Shown one piece after another: positions 61,401 to 64,000 of a stretch of DNA of 64,000 nt (position 1 is the first letter of the stretch; each line of letters starts with the position of its first letter). The DNA is from Triops longicaudatus (taxonomy: Eukaryota > Arthropoda > Branchiopoda > Notostraca > Triopsidae). Under the pieces are notes generated by a model. That model made no database searches, was not told the DNA's origin, and worked only from the letters and a program-made list of their open reading frames with translations. The position numbers were made by a program, and so were the translations under genes. The stretch spans positions 1,178,001 to 1,242,000 of the forward strand of contig JAGQDJ010000202.1 in the NCBI GenBank assembly GCA_022885665.1, read 5' to 3'.

Positions 61401-64000
61401 AAGAAAGAGGGAGTAGGAGGACGAGGTGGCAGGGGTCTTTTTTCATCCCATTACAGGATTTAGAGGACCAAACCAGACCTGGGCGGATCAAAGATGGTTT
61501 GTCTTCCTTGTCACTAACCGAATTAGGGCTTAGACGGCTTGAGTCCTTTTCTAGGACGAATGATCAAATTTTCTTTGAGCACATTAAATCTTCAGTAATT
61601 GATAAGAAAAATTCAGCGACAAATACAGCGGACAAATAGATGATTAGATTGAGGAATTTGGGTTGTAGATATATCTTCATCAGGATTGCCAATAAAGGAT
61701 TCTACAGGTAGTCACGCCAATTACTTCTAAAAACAGACTGAGTGAACTATGTCGATAAGTGATTATTGTCAAATAGTAACTACAGGCCCATTCAAGAGTA
61801 ACTACAGGCCCAAGCATTTTTGTTCGTTACCCTGTATTTTGAAGTTTTTCCTGGACATTTCCCTCTTTAGGGAATGTAGAAACAGCCAACCTATCTTATT
61901 TTTTACTCTTAATTAAATTAAACAATCTACTTTATCCAACAGCCTTTTTTTTGGGTACAACATTTCTGTCTAATTTAGGTAATTTGTATTCAAATTTTAC
62001 GTTTTTCCTAGTTTGCAGTGCCCGTTGAACAAAAGGGTTATATTGTAGAACTTAATAGAAAAGTAATAAAAATATATCGGAAGCCGAGTTAATCGTATCA
62101 GACTGTTCGTAAAATTTAGCATTTCTACAGTTATTTTTTCTTTTCTCGTGAATAATAACGCAACCTGTCAGGCAAAGAAATGAAAGGGAAGGATTGAAAG
62201 CGTAGAACACGGAAATATAGGAATTGGAAACAAACTCCTGTTTTTCCTGAAAGAGGTGAAATTTGGGGTGGCACTGGGTTTAAGGGTGTTATAGAAGTTA
62301 GAATTATGTGAGCTTGACGTATTCAATCAAAGACACTGGAAGGCGAACAGCTTTTCCATCAAGTCAGACACAACTTATTTGTCTCCTCAGCCTTTCTGTC
62401 TTTTCTCTCTCTCCCTCTTTGACTGCTCCTAGTAAACTCCCCATTCACCCCTCGTACGCCCTTTTACCTCTGGAGCACGCCTGAAGGAGGCTAAATAGCT
62501 TAAGCTGTGTTGCTCCATGAAGAACCAATATTACTACCGGCTGGTACTCTTTGTATTTTGTGTGTATGCGACCTTATGTGTGTGCTTTAGAGAGAACGTA
62601 GGATGCCTGGAGGTGGAACAGTGACACTTGTATTTCCGGGAAGTGAAGAATTGGGTATGGTGCAAATCAAATCAATGCGTAATATATCAAGCTTTCGACT
62701 TCCGAAGTCTATTGTACCTTGGCTGAGTTTTGTGATGGTTTGCAATGCGTAGGAAGTAAAAGTGTCAAAGAAATGAACATCGGGCGACGTGGGGGTTATT
62801 TTTCTGCCTTTTTTAACATAGCATACGCGCGTGACATTACAAAAATGGTGGAAATCAAATCAATTCCTTTTGTGAGCATGCAAGTTTGTTCTTTATGTTG
62901 TGGAAAATACACGAAACAAATATTTGAACTCCCATAGTAGTTACTTTCGAATATGAACTTGAGTATAAACTTGTGGGTCAAGCAAAATGTGATGTGTTAA
63001 AAGTGTGTGAGATGCTCATTAACAGATTTTGCAGTTCATTAAGAAATTAGCGATACTCTTGGATATATTTAGGTTTAAGGTATAGGTGTTTAGAAATTAG
63101 TGCGTCTCAACAGCGTATTATAAATTTAAGACAGTTTCTTAATTTACATTAGCAATAGAAGATTTAAATTTCAATTCTTTTATTTAAAAAATGACTGGAG
63201 AAAAAAAGACTGTAGCAGAATTTTTCCATAAATCGCAAATTGTCTTCTTGGTTATGAAATTCTACCGCAACTCTACAGTGAGCACATAACACACGGCAAA
63301 CTTTCCTCAATCTGATTCCGCATAAGCGATCAAAATCCTCCGAAAAGTTCAATATTACATTTCACATCTTGTGCAACAAATTTTCTCTGCAAGCCCCAAT
63401 CGTACGTTTAACAAAGTAAAACTTCGACAATCATTCCTTTTCTCTTAATTTTGTCACAAAGGAAAACTTCACAAAGAAACTCGTAGCGATGCAGTTAGCA
63501 CTTATCACTTCTAGAATTCAAGCGTTTGCCAAATTTACGTCCTAATTAAGAAAATGCATTTTGAACCCTTAAAATGCCTTGTAGCCCAAGTTTTGAACCT
63601 TCAGAAATTTTCAAGATAGACATTAAAAGAAAGAAGATTGAAAGCTTTCTTACCACTAAGCTTTAGAGAACTTAACCTAAACTGTCTAAATTTTATTACT
63701 TAAAACGCTCACAAATTTATTCAGGAAAACCATTTCTATGACGTTTTCCATCAGACGTCGCCAGTGTGTCCATTTTGACTCTAAAAGATAAAGGAAATCC
63801 GTTGGAGCGTTGGACCAAAAAATATAGCCTTATATCCAGGGAAGCAGGAGGCGCCGCACGAAAAGGGCTTTCAATAAAGCTTTCTGGCCACGCATATGTA
63901 AAAACCTTACTATGTAGTTCTTTCCTTAGAGCTTTTCCTACATGTCAAACACGCCTCCGTCAAATCGTTTTCGCGCTCCATCAAAGTTTCCCCCTCCCTT
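55441..64000. other. Gene-poor right flank, no gene recognised
   Basis: No reading frame here resembles a known protein. There is a 16-base or so A run at 56597-56613 and a polypyrimidine patch at 62390-62430. The sequence could be intergenic or a long intron. Confidence 0.5.

Noticed and set aside
1..64000. CRISPR arrays, bacterial operons, rRNA genes
   Set aside because: No spaced direct repeats, no polycistronic prokaryotic gene spacing and no rRNA-like segments; all real genes have GT-AG introns.

Overview
This window is nuclear DNA of an animal, most likely an arthropod. The genes are split by short GT-AG introns (mostly 50-150 bp, a few above 1 kb). They sit in AT-rich intergenic DNA and use AATAAA-type polyadenylation signals. 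The presence of a CLIP-domain serine protease points to arthropods. A branchiopod crustacean such as Daphnia is my best guess from gene size and intron style, but it is not proven. I rebuilt twelve protein-coding genes exon by exon. In every one the reading phases match across all introns and end at a single stop.

Layout. 1-9.8 kb: no gene found; simple repeats and one clear hAT-type MITE with a perfect 8-bp target duplication. 9.85-16.2 kb: PSMA2 (20S proteasome alpha-2, +) and DIS3L (cytoplasmic exosome exonuclease, -) facing tail to tail. 16.4-17.1 kb: two families of short tandem repeats. 18.0-21.1 kb: two members (P1, P2) of an unrecognised family of small secreted or membrane proteins, +. 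21.9-28.3 kb: CCDC12 (splicing, +), an intact THAP-plus-DDE-transposase gene (-), and an LRWD1-type WD-repeat gene lacking its leucine-rich repeats (+). 31.2-34.9 kb: CLIP-domain trypsin-like protease (+). 39.6-44.0 kb: secreted phospholipase A2 (+). 45.0-45.7 kb: calmodulin-like CALML4 (-). 46.9-49.2 kb: two more members of the small-protein family (P3, P4), -. 50.7-53.6 kb: mitochondrial methionyl-tRNA formyltransferase MTFMT (+). 53.6-64 kb: no gene found; a GC-richer stretch at 54-55.4 kb could be the promoter or 5' region of a gene further right.

The most interesting part is the four-gene family P1-P4. It forms an inverted pair of pairs around about 26 kb: P1 then P2 on the + strand, and P4 then P3 read on the - strand. 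All four share a three-exon structure, a signal peptide, one hydrophobic segment and a Tyr-rich tail. They also share a promoter block, a TATA box and a 3' UTR motif. P1 and P4 are identical over a 176-bp block spanning an intron-exon border but differ clearly in exon 1. That patchy pattern suggests gene conversion between the inverted arms. I do not recognise the family and assign it no function.

The remaining genes are unrelated housekeeping (PSMA2, DIS3L, CCDC12, MTFMT, LRWD1-like), secreted enzyme (CLIP protease, PLA2) and mobile-derived (THAP-DDE) genes. There is no sign of an operon or a shared pathway beyond the P1-P4 cluster.
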